A DNA stretch of 64,000 nt from Symsagittifera roscoffensis (GCF_963678635.1 NC_087065.1:7961209-8025208), one strand, 5' to 3'; shown: positions 1-12,830, counted from the first letter of the stretch. The notes: generated by a model from the sequence alone, not told the origin. A program made the numbers and translations.

Positions 1-1928
1 ATACCCACTTGTGTTCGATAAAGTCGAAACATCAGTTGAGCACTGCTAATTGTTTTTTTTCGGAGAGCTCATTTAAGCTTCAGTTTAATAATTGAGCAAA
101 AGAGCATCCAAAAATGCACAAATTTTTTTTCTCAGCAAGAATCAAATGAAAAGATTTGTATACAGCAAAAAAGGTTCAGGTGGACTTCTTCCAAATTTTT
201 AATTACAAGTGATCCGACGATAACAAAAAAGTGAAATTGCCCCAATTTTTTTAAATGATAGTTTGCTTGCACATTGAAAGTTGAACGAGTTTTTACTTGA
301 AGTTGAATGGTTTTAAAAGGCAGACTACAGAGCTGATTTGAATTATCTGAGCAAAACGAATAAAATAAGAAAAATTAAACGAATTTTTCTCAAATTGAGT
401 TGGTTTTAGACTACAAAAATTTCTTAGATTTTTAGCAAAATTAAAATCTATTTTGCAGTTCGGTCCCAAAATTGAAATTACGCAGAACTACGCGATAAGT
501 AAGTAATACAATTGTAATAGAGGGGTCTTGTTTTGAAGTTCAACAAATTTCAAACAGGTTTCATTAAATGAACCTCAATAAGCTCAATGAAAATTTAATC
601 CCCAGAAACTTGTTCAAAACGTTTAAAAATTGTTTTTGTTTGAAAATTGGTTTTGTATATCACGCAAAAGTAAATTTATTTATAGAGTTTTGAGAAAATT
701 ATAGCCTTCTTAAATTTTGTTTGGCTACATAAAAGGCCTATTTTGCTATACTTTGCAAGCAAGTGAGCTGCTAGCTTTTGTGCAACTTTTGAATGACTGC
801 AAAAACTGATCAATTTTTGGATATTGTTTTTGGCACGCTTTTTACAGAATAAATTGCACCATAATATTTTTGCTAAAATTCAACAGTCAACACAATGTGA
901 AAAACTCTAGTTTAGCTGCAAAATTTATTCTTTTTAATTTTTTTCAGCAAACCGTTACTCTTTTCACTGTGAAAACCCGTAAATAAAACTCGCAACAACT
1001 GAAAATGAGCGAATAAGTTAAAATGATCAAAGATATCATGTTTTGGTTCTCTTGTTATTGACAAACAACCAATAAGTTAGCTCGAAAGTGACTTAAGCTA
1101 ATAGTCAAAAAAATTCGAAGCGAAGTTAAATTCAAATTTTACAAATTTATTTATTTTCATAAATTTACGAAACTATATCACTGCTATCTATAAATTAACA
1201 AATTAAAATGAATATTCATTAGTTGGAAAAGTGTAAAACAGCGCTTGGAAATCCATATTCATAGATTGCTAGTCGTAGAGCTTTTGCTATGCGAAAACTC
1301 AATTCCAAGAAATTCTTAAGCCCACCTAGGCAAATAATTTGATTTTTACCAAAATTATTCAATTTTAATAACTAATCAAAGTTCATTTTCGACAAAATTT
1401 TCAATCTTTGATTATACATGGATCAGCTAGCTATCTATAGCGACATATGGCGAATGCAATTTACGAACGACCGAGTTTAACTTATATCTTTGACGACACT
1501 GTTCGACGATTTAACGGTGGACAAATTGGCACAGCTTAAGGCCAAAGTAGTGGTATAGTAAAAGAGTGGTGATATGGTTAGAAGTACCCATTCATAAGTG
1601 TGAACGAGGTGTGAAGGAACTATCGAGCCACGAACGGGTGTCGCGAGGAGAGAGAAAGAGAGGAAGAAGAATTTGATTGGATAACGATGATTCTGATGAA
1701 AACAGCAGCAAATGCTGTTGTCGTAAGTTGAGGTCCGATTTGTCGGGTTTGAGTATAGATCTGCAAGTCAGAATCCGAAGCTTTTGCTATTTTTGTTGCA
1801 TTTCTTTTGCGCTGATAACAATTGGGCTAAAACAAAACATACATGCATCCGTAGTTTAAGTAAATTAAAACATAGTTTTGTTTTAACTAATTAGAAAAGT
1901 TCGGGAAAAATCATAGAAATTGTCAAAA
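1..1928. other. Left flank, noncoding AT-rich DNA
   Basis: This stretch is A/T-rich with many short homopolymers and stop codons in all frames. I see no conserved protein, RNA gene or delimited repeat in it. The only coding-like signal is near 1620-1722, listed separately as a candidate exon end. The retroelement begins directly after it at 1929. Confidence 0.6.
1687..1722 (+). other. Candidate first coding exon ending at a splice donor
   Basis: An ATG at 1687 opens a 12-codon stretch that runs directly into a good 5' splice site, GTC|GTAAGT, after position 1722. The preceding 100 bases are purine-rich and less AT-rich than the surroundings, as a 5' UTR might be. If real, the retroelement 200 bp downstream sits in the first intron of this gene. 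No partner exon or homology is recognisable, and a short ORF next to a donor-like hexamer can arise by chance, so this is a weak call. Confidence 0.2.
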
Positions 1929-2336
1929 TGGAACCTGATCTAAACTATATTTTATGATTGGATAAATTAAATGTTTTACCAATGTAAAGTATTTAATATT
2001 AACCAATCATGATCCATCTAACTAACAACCCACTTATTTGTAAGTGCTGAAGTTACTTGTAATTTCAGCACCAGAGAGATTTGAATTTAACTTAGAAATT
2101 AGTTGGACTCTCCCGAGCACTTCAGCAGCCGCAATAAACCAGTATACCCTAGATCTATTGAGCCTAGCAGAGACTAGTTAAACAACCTGAGACTAGATAG
2201 TATAAGAGTAAGATTAGGATCGGTATTAGACTAAGAAGTTGCACGAATCTATCCGGCCGAAAATAAGATAGCGTGACGAGCAGACGGTGTACCCTATCCG
2301 AAATTACTCTATGAGTTACACTCCAGTCCTAACTCA
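1929..2336 (+). repeat. 5' LTR of copy A (408 bp)
   Basis: Boundaries come from alignment with the 3' LTR at 30861-31268: identity begins at TGGAACC and stops after CTAACTCA, giving the canonical TG...CA ends. It is identical to the copy B 5' LTR and differs from the 3' LTR at one base (T2327 versus A31259). A TATA-like stretch, TATATTTTA, lies at 1946-1954 and an AATAAA polyadenylation hexamer at 2133-2138. Inverted repeats ATGATTGG/CCAATCAT lie at 1954-1961/2003-2010. An 11-bp hairpin (stem GTGCTGAA plus three inner pairs) lies at 2044-2071. The U3/R/U5 borders cannot be fixed from sequence alone. Confidence 0.95.
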
Positions 2337-2338
2337 TC

Positions 2339-2361
2339 TGGTGCGACCATAAGTCTCGAAC
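2339..2361 (+). promoter_or_regulatory. tRNA primer-binding site, copy A
   Basis: Two bases after the LTR the sequence reads TGGTGCGACC and continues to TCTCGAAC. Its reverse complement ends in ...GGTCGCACCA and begins GTTCGAGAC, which looks like a tRNA T-loop followed by T-stem, acceptor strand and CCA. The acceptor part most resembles arginine-type tRNA ends (GGTCG...CCA), but spacing is one base off a standard tRNA, so the primer identity is a guess. Location and TGG start are as expected for minus-strand primer binding. Confidence 0.75.
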
Positions 2362-3588
2362 AAGACCTTATTAGATTAGAATTAACCAAAATTAGATTAG
2401 AAATTAGACAAAAACATTTACAAAATGTTATACGACAATAATTTAATTGAAATGTCTCTCCGACTCAATAGATCCGAGCCAATATTCCGAACCATAATAG
2501 AACTACCCGGAATTGGAAGAAGACATCGAACCAAAGACGACATACGACAAAGTAGAAACTTGCCGTATAGTTACATGATAGTTCGGCAAAAGCCAGAACA
2601 AACTTTTATATTTCGAATACTACTTGCAATGAATTTAGATTTCCATTTGCAAACATAAAACCTTGAAGTAAATCTTCAAAATCATTTCAGGCGCTAAACA
2701 AAATTAATATTATACAATAACGATTGATAAAAAGATCTAAGATCGTTTTCCTAAAATTCTGCAGTATTATACAAAACATGTTTGAAAAATATTTATTGGA
2801 AAATAAAAATAAAAATTAGTAGCATGACAATAAATGGTTAGTAATCATAAATCATCCTGTTGTTCCAGCTTCATCACCTAAAACATAACAGCAATCATCA
2901 ACTCACTAATATCATAAAATACTAAATCTTTCCTTTACACAAATTTAAAACCTCATTAAAACTTAAAGTCACTTAATTTTAAAACCAGATCATCAAGGCT
3001 TATCCTTGGATCTTAAATCATTTTCTACTTCATTACATTTTAAATTTGATCATCAAGGCTTATCCTTGGATCAAACAGAACAACTTTGTTCTCCCCCACC
3101 CACTTAATTAGTGTCTAACGACCTCAAACGTCGATTCACTACCCAACCCTTTCTAAAGACCCAAGACTAATAGAAATTTTTAAACAAAACTAATCATTCA
3201 AATTAGGATAAACAGTGAAGAACTTCGGTTATTCATCCTTCACTTGATCCCCCCTCTTACCAGACCCAGGATAAATCTTAGACTTAGTAAGTTTAAAATA
3301 GTATCTAACGAACTACTCGCGTTCTAATTATACCTGAACCTTGTGGATCGATTTACTATTCTCCAACCCTTGAACACAATCACTACCCCTAAGTAAGATT
3401 AAGTAAGTTAACACCTTAGCTTATACTAGTCACGAGAAAGTAAAAATCATTCTTCGGAATCGATATACTTTTCTCTCCAACCCTAAACAAATAGACCCAG
3501 GTTAAGCTAACCAAAAAATCGTAAGAACTAACAGTTTAGGAAAATAGAAATCATTTAACAACCTTTTGCACCCGTCATCCTAAACCTT
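2362..3588 (+). promoter_or_regulatory. Structured untranslated leader of copy A
   Basis: More than 1.2 kb separates the primer site from the first long ORF. It contains a 25-bp direct repeat at 2988-3012 and 3048-3072, each able to form a CAAGG/CCTTG hairpin. It also has two canonical C(UUCG)G tetraloop hairpins at 3221-3230 (nested in a GTGAAG/CTTCAC stem, 3215-3243) and 3449-3460. Three degenerate modules of the form CGAT-ACT-CCAACCCT lie near 3131, 3349 and 3461. Such a leader could hold packaging/dimerisation signals or support internal initiation; that role is inferred. Confidence 0.55.
2425..2658 (+). CDS. 77-codon leader ORF, copy A
   Basis: The first ATG-initiated ORF after the primer site encodes 77 residues, basic and arginine-rich, with no recognisable domain. 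It starts about 60 bases after the primer site and is identical in copy B. It could be a real small protein or an upstream ORF that limits scanning to the gag start. Because the two copies are almost identical overall, its intactness is not evidence of selection. Confidence 0.3.
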   Translation: MLYDNNLIEMSLRLNRSEPIFRTIIELPGIGRRHRTKDDIRQSRNLPYSYMIVRQKPEQTFIFRILLAMNLDFHLQT

Positions 3589-4056
3589 ATGTCATTTAAA
3601 AACCTAGGGAATAAACAAACAATCGTTTTACACAATTGTGAAATAGATAACAAAAAATACGACCTTGTAATCACACCTCATACACAAACAGTTGGATACA
3701 TTCGAACAAAACGACAAACACTAAAGAGAAAAATAATCACTAAACAAAGACAAATAACACGAAAAAGATTTTCAAAAAATCGAAACGCATTTTCAGAATC
3801 AGAAACCAACAGTTTAGACGAACTCTACAAACTAAAAGAATCAATAGATAAAAATTACCCACAACACGATCAATTATATTTTTCTGACTCAGAAACAACT
3901 TCAAATTCATCACAAAGAGGAAAAAGAAGAATAAAAAAGCAGTATAAACACAAACCAGTACATCTATACAACTGGAATCAACCAATTCGACACATTAATA
4001 ATTACATATTAACAGTCATCGAACGAAAAAATGAGTTCAACGCACACCCCAGGTGA
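3589..4056 (+). CDS. 155-codon basic protein preceding gag, copy A
   Basis: The ORF encodes a lysine/arginine-rich protein with a serine/glutamate patch in the middle. It has no signal peptide, membrane segment or zinc finger. Its last 26 bases overlap the start of gag-pol in the +1 frame. I do not recognise the family; a basic matrix-like or RNA-binding role is only a guess from charge and position. The overlap contains a candidate splice donor (CAG|GTGACG at 4052/4053). Identical to the copy B ORF. Confidence 0.6.
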   Translation: MSFKNLGNKQTIVLHNCEIDNKKYDLVITPHTQTVGYIRTKRQTLKRKIITKQRQITRKRFSKNRNAFSESETNSLDELYKLKESIDKNYPQHDQLYFSDSETTSNSSQRGKRRIKKQYKHKPVHLYNWNQPIRHINNYILTVIERKNEFNAHPR

Positions 4057-7000
4057 CGAAACTCCAGATGATGATGAAATCTTTCCTTTTATAGTAGATG
4101 CAGATACTGATAGAGGACAACACATATTTTGTCAAAATTTACTCGTAAATTTATTTGAACCCGGAATCAGTCCATGTAAAACAGAGTTCCCCGATGTAAA
4201 AATCAAAAGACAAATCATAGATCACTATCTAAAAGATATATGCAACATAACACAACAATATGGAATCTACTCTATAGAATTCACTTCCCCAAACCATAAT
4301 AATAGAACATACACTATTCAAACAGACGACCTTGATTTAGAATTTTCAAAAGTTTTTTCAGAATATATAAAAAGCATACAATACCATAACTCACAAAGAG
4401 CAAACTCCATTTTCACCAATGAAGTTTTCGCACTAATATATAGTTATATTTCGATATTAGAAAATGAACTCCCATTAACAAATGTCTCACCGACAGAAAC
4501 ATCTAAACATTTAAGAGTACGACATGAAATCACACTACTCTCTAGTTATTTAAACATCATTAAAGAAAATTTCACGAAAGACGACGTTTCACAACATACC
4601 AAACACGATTTACAAAAAATTTTAGCATGGTTCATAATAGATTATTTTACACACAATATTGATTTAATTGCACAAGCAAGAAAAAATTTTAGACCCCAAA
4701 ACTCGAACGATGATACAGCTATCACAGAACAATCAGATTATGTTTGGGACCCCGAATGGTCTCATCCCGTATTTATAAACTTTCCACAATCAATCTCAAG
4801 TCAAGCAATAGGTACAATATCTTACATAAGAGATTATGTAAGAGTAATACCATTAACAATTGATGCAACACCATTAAACTATAATACATTTTTACCCGAT
4901 ACACAAAATAATAGTTTAAACTCTACAGTCATACACAATGAAAACCTCAATGGAACTAGGAATCTTACTCAACAAGATATACAGACACCATCACACTTCA
5001 TAAATGAAGAAATTGTACACACAACAACTACACAACAAAGTATTTCACCAATACGCCCAAATTTAACAACACCAAGAAATACAAATCCTTCACAAACACA
5101 GGTAACCTTACAATCAACCGTTAAACCTTCGGTTGCCCCTAAATATTCACATATGGATTACCAAACATACAAACCCATGACAATACCATCAAAAACACGC
5201 AAAACATTCACTAGAAACAACTTTGCAGACCATAATTATAATTATACACATCCATCAAAAACAAATTATAAACCACAAAGAAATTTTAATCAATATACAA
5301 AACCTCGAAACTGGGATAACCCAACGGCCCAATATAATTCCACAAATTTTCAACCAAATCCTCCACAGGATCGCAGTGAAAATTACCCATTTTTTCAACA
5401 AAATAAAAATAAAAAACAAACATCTTATCAAATGGATTATTTATCCTCAGATGAAGATTTCTTACAACCAGATATATTTGCACCAAATACTCAAGAATAT
5501 CGTAGACAAGGAATACAGAAAACACGTACAAACCATAGAAATTTTTCTCCACAATCAATAGATGCACAATATCAACAACCAATTCAACAACCAAATCCAA
5601 TTAATATACAATCTTTTCAACCAATTCAACAACAAAATCCAATGACTACACACTCGTATCAACCATCACAAATGCAAAATGAAATACCACTCCCGTATTA
5701 TCTTCAACAACATGAAATAACAAGAAACCAACTTTCAAATTTTTCTCAAATGCCAAATGCAGCTGAATCATTACAAATGACAATGAATCCATACCTTATG
5801 GGTGGATCATCAATAACATCAAATAAACCCTTAATGGTTTTCACAGGAACAGACCCTGAATACTCTGTAGAAGATTACTTAAATGCAGTAACAGCAAATT
5901 TAATTTTAAATATTGGACCTGAACCAATTAACACGCCACTACATCAAAACTGGATACATCGACGCACAGCGTTGATACAAACAACCTTAGATGGCGCAGC
6001 CCAAAAATGGTTTTCAGTACTACCTCAAGAAATAAAATCAAACTGGAAAAGATTTACACAAGAATTTTCAAAAATGTTTGACTCCGAAAGAAACAAACAA
6101 CAACAAAGAGTTTTATGTAATGAAATTCGCAGATTACCAAACGAAACCATCAAGCAAATAGCAGTAAGAATCGAAACACTAGTTCGAAAAGCATATTCAC
6201 TAAATACACATGACTATAAAAACACTAAGATGACAGAAATCTTAATGATGACCTTAACACCACAATTAAGGAAAATAGCAATAAAAAAGAGAGCATCACA
6301 TCCTTCTTCAATTCGAGAACCCGATTTAGATTTTAGAAAACTAGTAGACAAACTAGAACAAGCAGAAATCACAATGAAATTAGAAGAAACGGAAAATCTG
6401 AAATTACAATACGTTAACAAAATTGAAACGACTCCCACTAATATTAATAATATACAAGAATCAGAAACAGATCTCGTTGAAAAAATCACTGAAATACTCA
6501 ATATTTACGAAAAGAACCCGAACTTTAAAGGCAAACCATCTTTCAAAAAATGGTGTAATTATTGCCGACGATACGGACATAGTATTTCCGAATGTAGACA
6601 AAAACAACAAGATAGTCAAAATAAACCTCAAAAATACAAAGAACCAAATAAATCATTTTATCAATACATGAAAAAAGATCAAAACCTACCAAACAAAGAT
6701 GTATACAGCAACAACAGTTCAGGAAAACCACTCCCAAACAATACAAGCTATACAAGAAATCAATCTCCATATAACTCAAGTTATAGAGGAAGATCACCAG
6801 AACGAAGAAACACGTATAATTCATCACAAAATCACTACAATAGACCGAATAGTCGAAATAACTACTCCAGATCAAATTCAAATACACAACGATTTGTTTC
6901 TAGATCTAATTCTCAATCAAGAAATAACTATTATCCAAACAACCAATCACGAAATTCATCATACAATAGGAATAGAAACTACTCCTATAATCGAAACAGA

Positions 7001-10000
7001 AGTTATTCAAACAACCGAAACCAGAATTACCCGAACAACCGATCAAGGAATAACTCATATAATAGATCGAACTATAACAGACCAAACAATAATTACCAAA
7101 ACAGATCGCGAAATAATTCACAAAACCGACACCCAAGTTATAATAATCGCTATCGAAATTATTCCCAATCACCACACCGAAATAATAATCACTACAATAA
7201 CTCTAATAATCGTCACAGAAGCAGTACACCTAAACATCAAAGACAAATCAATCAAGTACAAGCTAACCCAGAAACAACATCAGACCCTCCAGGTATTGAT
7301 GACACAGTAACTGATACGTTACAACTCAATCAAATAAACTGTACATCATCAGATTCAGAAAGTGATACTGAAAACACTCTTGATATCAATATGATAAAAG
7401 TCGAAAATGACTATGAATCTGTCATATATGAACAACCCTTTCCATCACATATATATGAAAATCAATCACAAATTCTTCAAAATCATTACACTACACCCAT
7501 AAATTCCACACCAACGACGCAAGAAACAAATGAGATAAACACTACAAATCAAACCAATAAAAATACCAAAACAAAATGCTTGAATACAAACCACATTTAT
7601 CAAAATATACAAAAAGAACAACCCAAAGAAAAAATTTGGACAATACCATTTCTCTTAGAAAGCCCAAGAAATAAAGAATTTCAACCACCAGACCTTGAAA
7701 TAGATTTTTTAATTGATTCAGGAGCAGAATCAAACATAATAAACATTCCCACATGGAATGAAATAAAAATCTTACACCCAAAGCTAACACCTCTTGAAAC
7801 CTCCAGCAAACTAGCGACAGCACAAGGATCAACATTGATAAACTACGGAAAAATCCAATTATTTCTCCTCCCTACCAGAACAATGGAACAAAGTAAAATT
7901 TTAAATAAGCCATTTAAACAAATATTCCATATCACCGATATTAAATATAATATCATTGGAATACCATTTATTTCAAAGTATATACCAACAATTAACATAC
8001 TAAATAGTAAAATATTAATCAAAGATAAATATACAAAAACAAAAGAAACATCCTTAACATTTTTTCAAAGATTGAATAAACAACCACCATTCTTTTCAAA
8101 ATTTTATCCGATATTTAACCAACAAAGAAAACACCTGAAACCACTATCAGGAAACATCTATAATTTTTCAATCAAACAAGTTCACCAATATGATAAAGCA
8201 CAAAACAAACAAAAATTTTATATGTCAGATTTTGAATTCAAACCGATTCATAAATTTTTCAAAATCACAATCTCTTCAATAAAATATTTGAAAAATTCGA
8301 ATTCAGATATCATCTCCTTACATGTCTATAACAACACACCTTACCAAGTAACATTACCATTAGGACTTTTAGGATATTGTGAAACCAACGCAACAATATC
8401 ACCAATACACGAAAAAGCCTATCGCGTAAATAATATACTCCAATTACTAGATATTTGCCAATCTACAATTCTTAATGAAGAATTATCTATAAATAATATA
8501 ATAAGTAACGAAAACAGAAAGACGGATTATTTCACAAAAACTCCATATTTCAAACCTACATTCAACATCAGTAACTACACAGAGGACCAACAGAAATTTT
8601 TAACAATGTTTAATTTCCAACATTCACAAATAACACAAGACGAATTTGAAAAGTTAGCCAAACAGCTAATTCAATATTCATCAGTCTATGCAACATCAAA
8701 ATTCGATGTTGGCAAAATCAGTTCATCACTACATCTCCCATTAAAACCAGACGCAGTTTTCAAAAAACAAAGAGCAAGTAAAGTACCAATTCACTTACAT
8801 GATAAAGTAAACAGATTACTCGATATTTTAGAACAATACAACATTATATCACCGGTTAATAAAGAAGAACAACCAAAAGGCAACACATTCATCAACCCCG
8901 TTATCATTCTAGCTAAAGGAGAATCGTTAAAAATCGTTCTCGATGCTAGATACCTCAATTCACTCATAGATGAATCAAAATGTAATTGGCCCATTGAACC
9001 AATACAAGTTATTTTAACAAAAATAAACGGCAAATACTTCACAACCGCCGACATGAATAGTGCATACAATCAAATGCCACTAGATGAACAATCACGACGT
9101 TTAACACAATTTGTTATCGGAAACCAACAATATGAATTCAACCGCTTATTCTATGGAATATCCATAGGACCAGCAGCATTTTCAGCCTTTATGAGCAAAA
9201 TTTTTAGACCACTAATACTCAAGAAAAACGCAATCACCTATTTAGACGATGTTTTTATGCAATCACAAACAAAAGACGAAATGTTCAAAGTTTTAGAAAC
9301 ATATCACCAAATACTTCAGAACGAAAATCTGAAGGCCGCCCCCGATAAATCACACTTCTTTTTGACTAGAGTTAAATTCTTAGGACATAATATAGAAAGA
9401 AAAACAATCACTCCACTGAAATCACGCATTGACGCTATTCAAAAACTTCAACCACCAACAAATAAAAAGAAAATCCAAGAGTTCCTTGGAATGTTAAACT
9501 TTTTAAGTAAATATGTTTATAAAATGCAATTATACCTACGACCATTTTATAACATCCTTAGACAACAAAACAACTTTGAATGGAATACAGAACATCAAAC
9601 ACGATTCGAAGAAATAAAGAAACTTTTAACTGAACAAATTTCAAACACAATTCCAGACCCTGATCAACCATTTTATGCAATGTGCGATGCTTCGAACTTT
9701 GGCATCGGCGCAGCATTATTACAATCACATAATGGTACAAATAAAATGAACCTCATATCAGCAAATTCTCGATTATTCACTCAAGCAGAGCTACGACTCT
9801 CAACTCTAATGAGAGAATGTACAGCCATAATATATACACTTACAGAATATGAATTTCTGATACTTGGATCAAAACATCCCACAGTTTTGTTCACAGACCA
9901 CAAACCAATCATCTTTCTTTTTACACAGAAATCTAACCCAAACCACCGAGTTTACAGATTTCAACTAATTCTAATGAAATTTCCAAACTTACATATAGTT

Positions 10001-12185
10001 TGGACTGCAGGAAAAAATCTTGCATTACCAGACACCTTAAGTCGAAATACACCACCTGAATTACTTACACGAAAAACAACAGTTGAAATACCCAAAAATA
10101 TAAAATTCTACCTTGCAGAAAACGAAACATCACCTCGATTAGAATGCAAATATGCAGTAAAAACTGATATTGAACAATCACAAATAAATAATTTACAACA
10201 TTTCCCACTTTATTTAGATTGTCAAAATAATCATTATGAAGTTGACCTACTTGGAACATCAACTTTTAAACCAATTCCATATTCTCAATGGATAAAAAAT
10301 AACACCCAACAAAAACGAACAAAACAACACCTACCTAAAAAAGACCATTTTCCACTAATTGAAAAAGAAGATTTAACTGATAAAATAAATTTATCAGGAC
10401 CACAAACAAATGATTCAAAATACACAATAAATCAAGTTTTTGACCTTCACGACCCACTTGATACAATACCATTATCTAAATTAGAAATCGAAAACATTTT
10501 TCTCCCCCCAACAGAAACAATTACAATTTCAACACTGAAACAATATCAAAACCTTGACCCAGTAATTCGACAACTAAAATCATGGCACAAATATAAAACT
10601 AAACCTATCAAAGCAGATTCAACCATTCTAGGAAACAAAACACTCCTCCGATACTTTCGCAAGTTTAACAATACAACAATTAACGAAAATACAGACCTTT
10701 TAGAGTACAACCTTAATGAATCTACAGTTCCCTGTCTCCCTATAAGTATGATTCTTATAGCTTTTAATATTTCACATACACAAAACATTAAAGGACACTC
10801 TGGATCAGAGAAAACATATTCAAATTTTATACAAAATTTTTACTTCCCAAATGCACCAATTTGGATAAAAGTACTATGCAATGATTGTATAGTATGTCAA
10901 TTAAATAAACCTTACCCAAATCAAAAACAAATAGCACAAAAACAAGATTTTAAAGGACAAAGTTTATACTTTAATCATCGTATCTCATTTGATACTAAAG
11001 GACCAATTTCACCCTCATCAGAAGGAAACTCCTACATTATGGTAATTGTTGACGCATTTACACATTATGTAGCACTTAACCCAGTACCACATTGTAACGC
11101 TTATTACGCATACACAACACTTTATGAACACTGGATAGCAAAATTTGGACTACCAGAAATTTTAGTCACAGACAATGGTACAGAATTCATAAATAATGAA
11201 ATAATAACACTATGTCATTTATACAACATTAAACACAAACCACGTACATCTCATGCACCTTGGACAAACGGCTTAGTCGAAGGTATGAACCGTTCACTAC
11301 AAGAATATCTTAGATGTATCATCAACGGAAATGATACCAAATATACCGAATGGTCAGCAGATGTAAAATTATTTCCATTAGCATATAATTCACAAATCAC
11401 GACAACTTTAGGAATGTCACCATACGAAATGGTTTTCAACCAAAAGCCACGCAAACCAATAATGTTTACAGCAAATTCCCATAAAAACGCACAAGGTTAT
11501 TGTCAACCAAATAAAGACTCAATTTGTTATAACCTACCATTACATACGCACGATGAAGATCATTTTCATCACCCACAAATCCTTAAATTAGCCTCCGGTA
11601 CACACACCGAATGGATTTTAAATAGAGATAAGAAACACAATGAAATTTACCAAAAAATAACGAAAAAGTTATTACAAAGACAAAACATAAATGAACAAAT
11701 CAATTCACGTTTTACACCAGCTTCCGATTTAAAAATTGGAACATTTGTTTTAATACCTAATTTTAATACTCAAAAAGGAATTTCTAAAAAATTACAACCC
11801 CTCCGAAAAGGACCCTATCAAATAATTGCAAAACCCACAGATGTCACATATAAAATTATCGACTCAAACAAAAAAGAAATCGTTCAGCATCGAAACAACC
11901 TATTACCTTATTACCCAAAAGAATACGCACTCCGCGAATTAACCCAATTATATTCTTTCACAGGATTAAAAATTATTCAAAACGAACCACATCTGAAAAA
12001 CACAGAACAAAATGATAACCCCACCGAAAATCAAAACACAAAACCAATCGCTACCAAAAACAATACACAAAACCATAAAGAATCTCCAAAACAAAGAAAA
12101 AATAGAAAAATGACAGAACAAATAATACCCCAAGAAGAAATAGACAAATCAGAACATAGAAAGACAACAAGACTCCGAAATCAAC
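4031..12185 (+). CDS. Gag-Pol polyprotein of copy A, 3' end lost in the assembly gap
   Basis: This is the same reading frame as the complete gag-pol in copy B, where domains and residues are described. 2718 codons are visible before the N run; the last 22 codons are hidden. Four amino-acid differences from copy B are visible, at nucleotides 6698 (D here, N in B), 8521 (K/N), 11440 (N/K) and 11630 (K/E), with silent differences at 4450, 8833 and 10852. No stop or frameshift occurs, so this copy also looks intact as far as it goes. Confidence 0.93.
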
Positions 12186-12397
12186 NNNNNNNNNNNNNNN
12201 NNNNNNNNNNNNNNNNNNNNNNNNNNNNNNNNNNNNNNNNNNNNNNNNNNNNNNNNNNNNNNNNNNNNNNNNNNNNNNNNNNNNNNNNNNNNNNNNNNNN
12301 NNNNNNNNNNNNNNNNNNNNNNNNNNNNNNNNNNNNNNNNNNNNNNNNNNNNNNNNNNNNNNNNNNNNNNNNNNNNNNNNNNNNNTAAATGCACGAT
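12186..12397. other. Assembly gap of exactly 200 N plus 12 unplaced bases
   Basis: Positions 12186-12385 are N. A round 200 is a conventional placeholder for a gap of unknown size between contigs. The 12 bases after it (12386-12397) precede the copy B 5' LTR. They match neither the left flank of copy A nor the sequence that precedes the 3' LTR at 30861, so they are either true flank of a second insertion or noise at a contig end. Confidence 0.95.
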
Positions 12398-12805
12398 TGG
12401 AACCTGATCTAAACTATATTTTATGATTGGATAAATTAAATGTTTTACCAATGTAAAGTATTTAATATTAACCAATCATGATCCATCTAACTAACAACCC
12501 ACTTATTTGTAAGTGCTGAAGTTACTTGTAATTTCAGCACCAGAGAGATTTGAATTTAACTTAGAAATTAGTTGGACTCTCCCGAGCACTTCAGCAGCCG
12601 CAATAAACCAGTATACCCTAGATCTATTGAGCCTAGCAGAGACTAGTTAAACAACCTGAGACTAGATAGTATAAGAGTAAGATTAGGATCGGTATTAGAC
12701 TAAGAAGTTGCACGAATCTATCCGGCCGAAAATAAGATAGCGTGACGAGCAGACGGTGTACCCTATCCGAAATTACTCTATGAGTTACACTCCAGTCCTA
12801 ACTCA
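12398..12805 (+). repeat. 5' LTR of copy B (408 bp)
   Basis: Identical to the LTR at 1929-2336, with the same TG...CA ends, AATAAA hexamer (12602-12607) and hairpin (12513-12540). It differs from its own 3' LTR only at 12796 (T versus A at 31259). The preceding bases do not match the four bases after the 3' LTR, so no target duplication is visible for this 5' end. Confidence 0.95.
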
Positions 12806-12807
12806 TC

Positions 12808-12830
12808 TGGTGCGACCATAAGTCTCGAAC
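12808..12830 (+). promoter_or_regulatory. tRNA primer-binding site, copy B
   Basis: Same 23 bases as in copy A, two bases after the LTR, beginning TGGTGCGACC. The complement extends past the acceptor strand into a T-loop-like GTTCGAGAC, so a longer than usual stretch of primer tRNA may pair here. Confidence 0.75.

Larger units (their letters stand above)
1929..12185 (+). mobile_element. Copy A of giant Ty3/gypsy-type LTR element, 5' part up to an assembly gap
   Basis: The sequence from 1929 matches 12398 onward base for base with a constant offset of 10,469, apart from at least eight substitutions that I found by eye. It comprises a 408-bp 5' LTR, primer-binding site, long leader, the 77- and 155-codon ORFs and 2718 codons of gag-pol, and is then cut by a run of N. 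The envelope-like block and 3' LTR of this copy are not visible. Whether this is a second insertion or the same insertion assembled twice is discussed in the findings; the near identity fits either a very recent duplication or two haplotype versions. Confidence 0.93.

Noticed and set aside
3740-11454. Minus-strand ORFs inside both gag-pol copies
   Set aside because: They are shadows of A-rich coding DNA; products are T-rich-codon hydrophobic strings without motifs.
12386-12805. Shared central LTR of a true LTR-internal-LTR-internal-LTR tandem
   Set aside because: In such a tandem the bases before the middle LTR should be the element's own 3' end (CCCGGATGGG); they are not.
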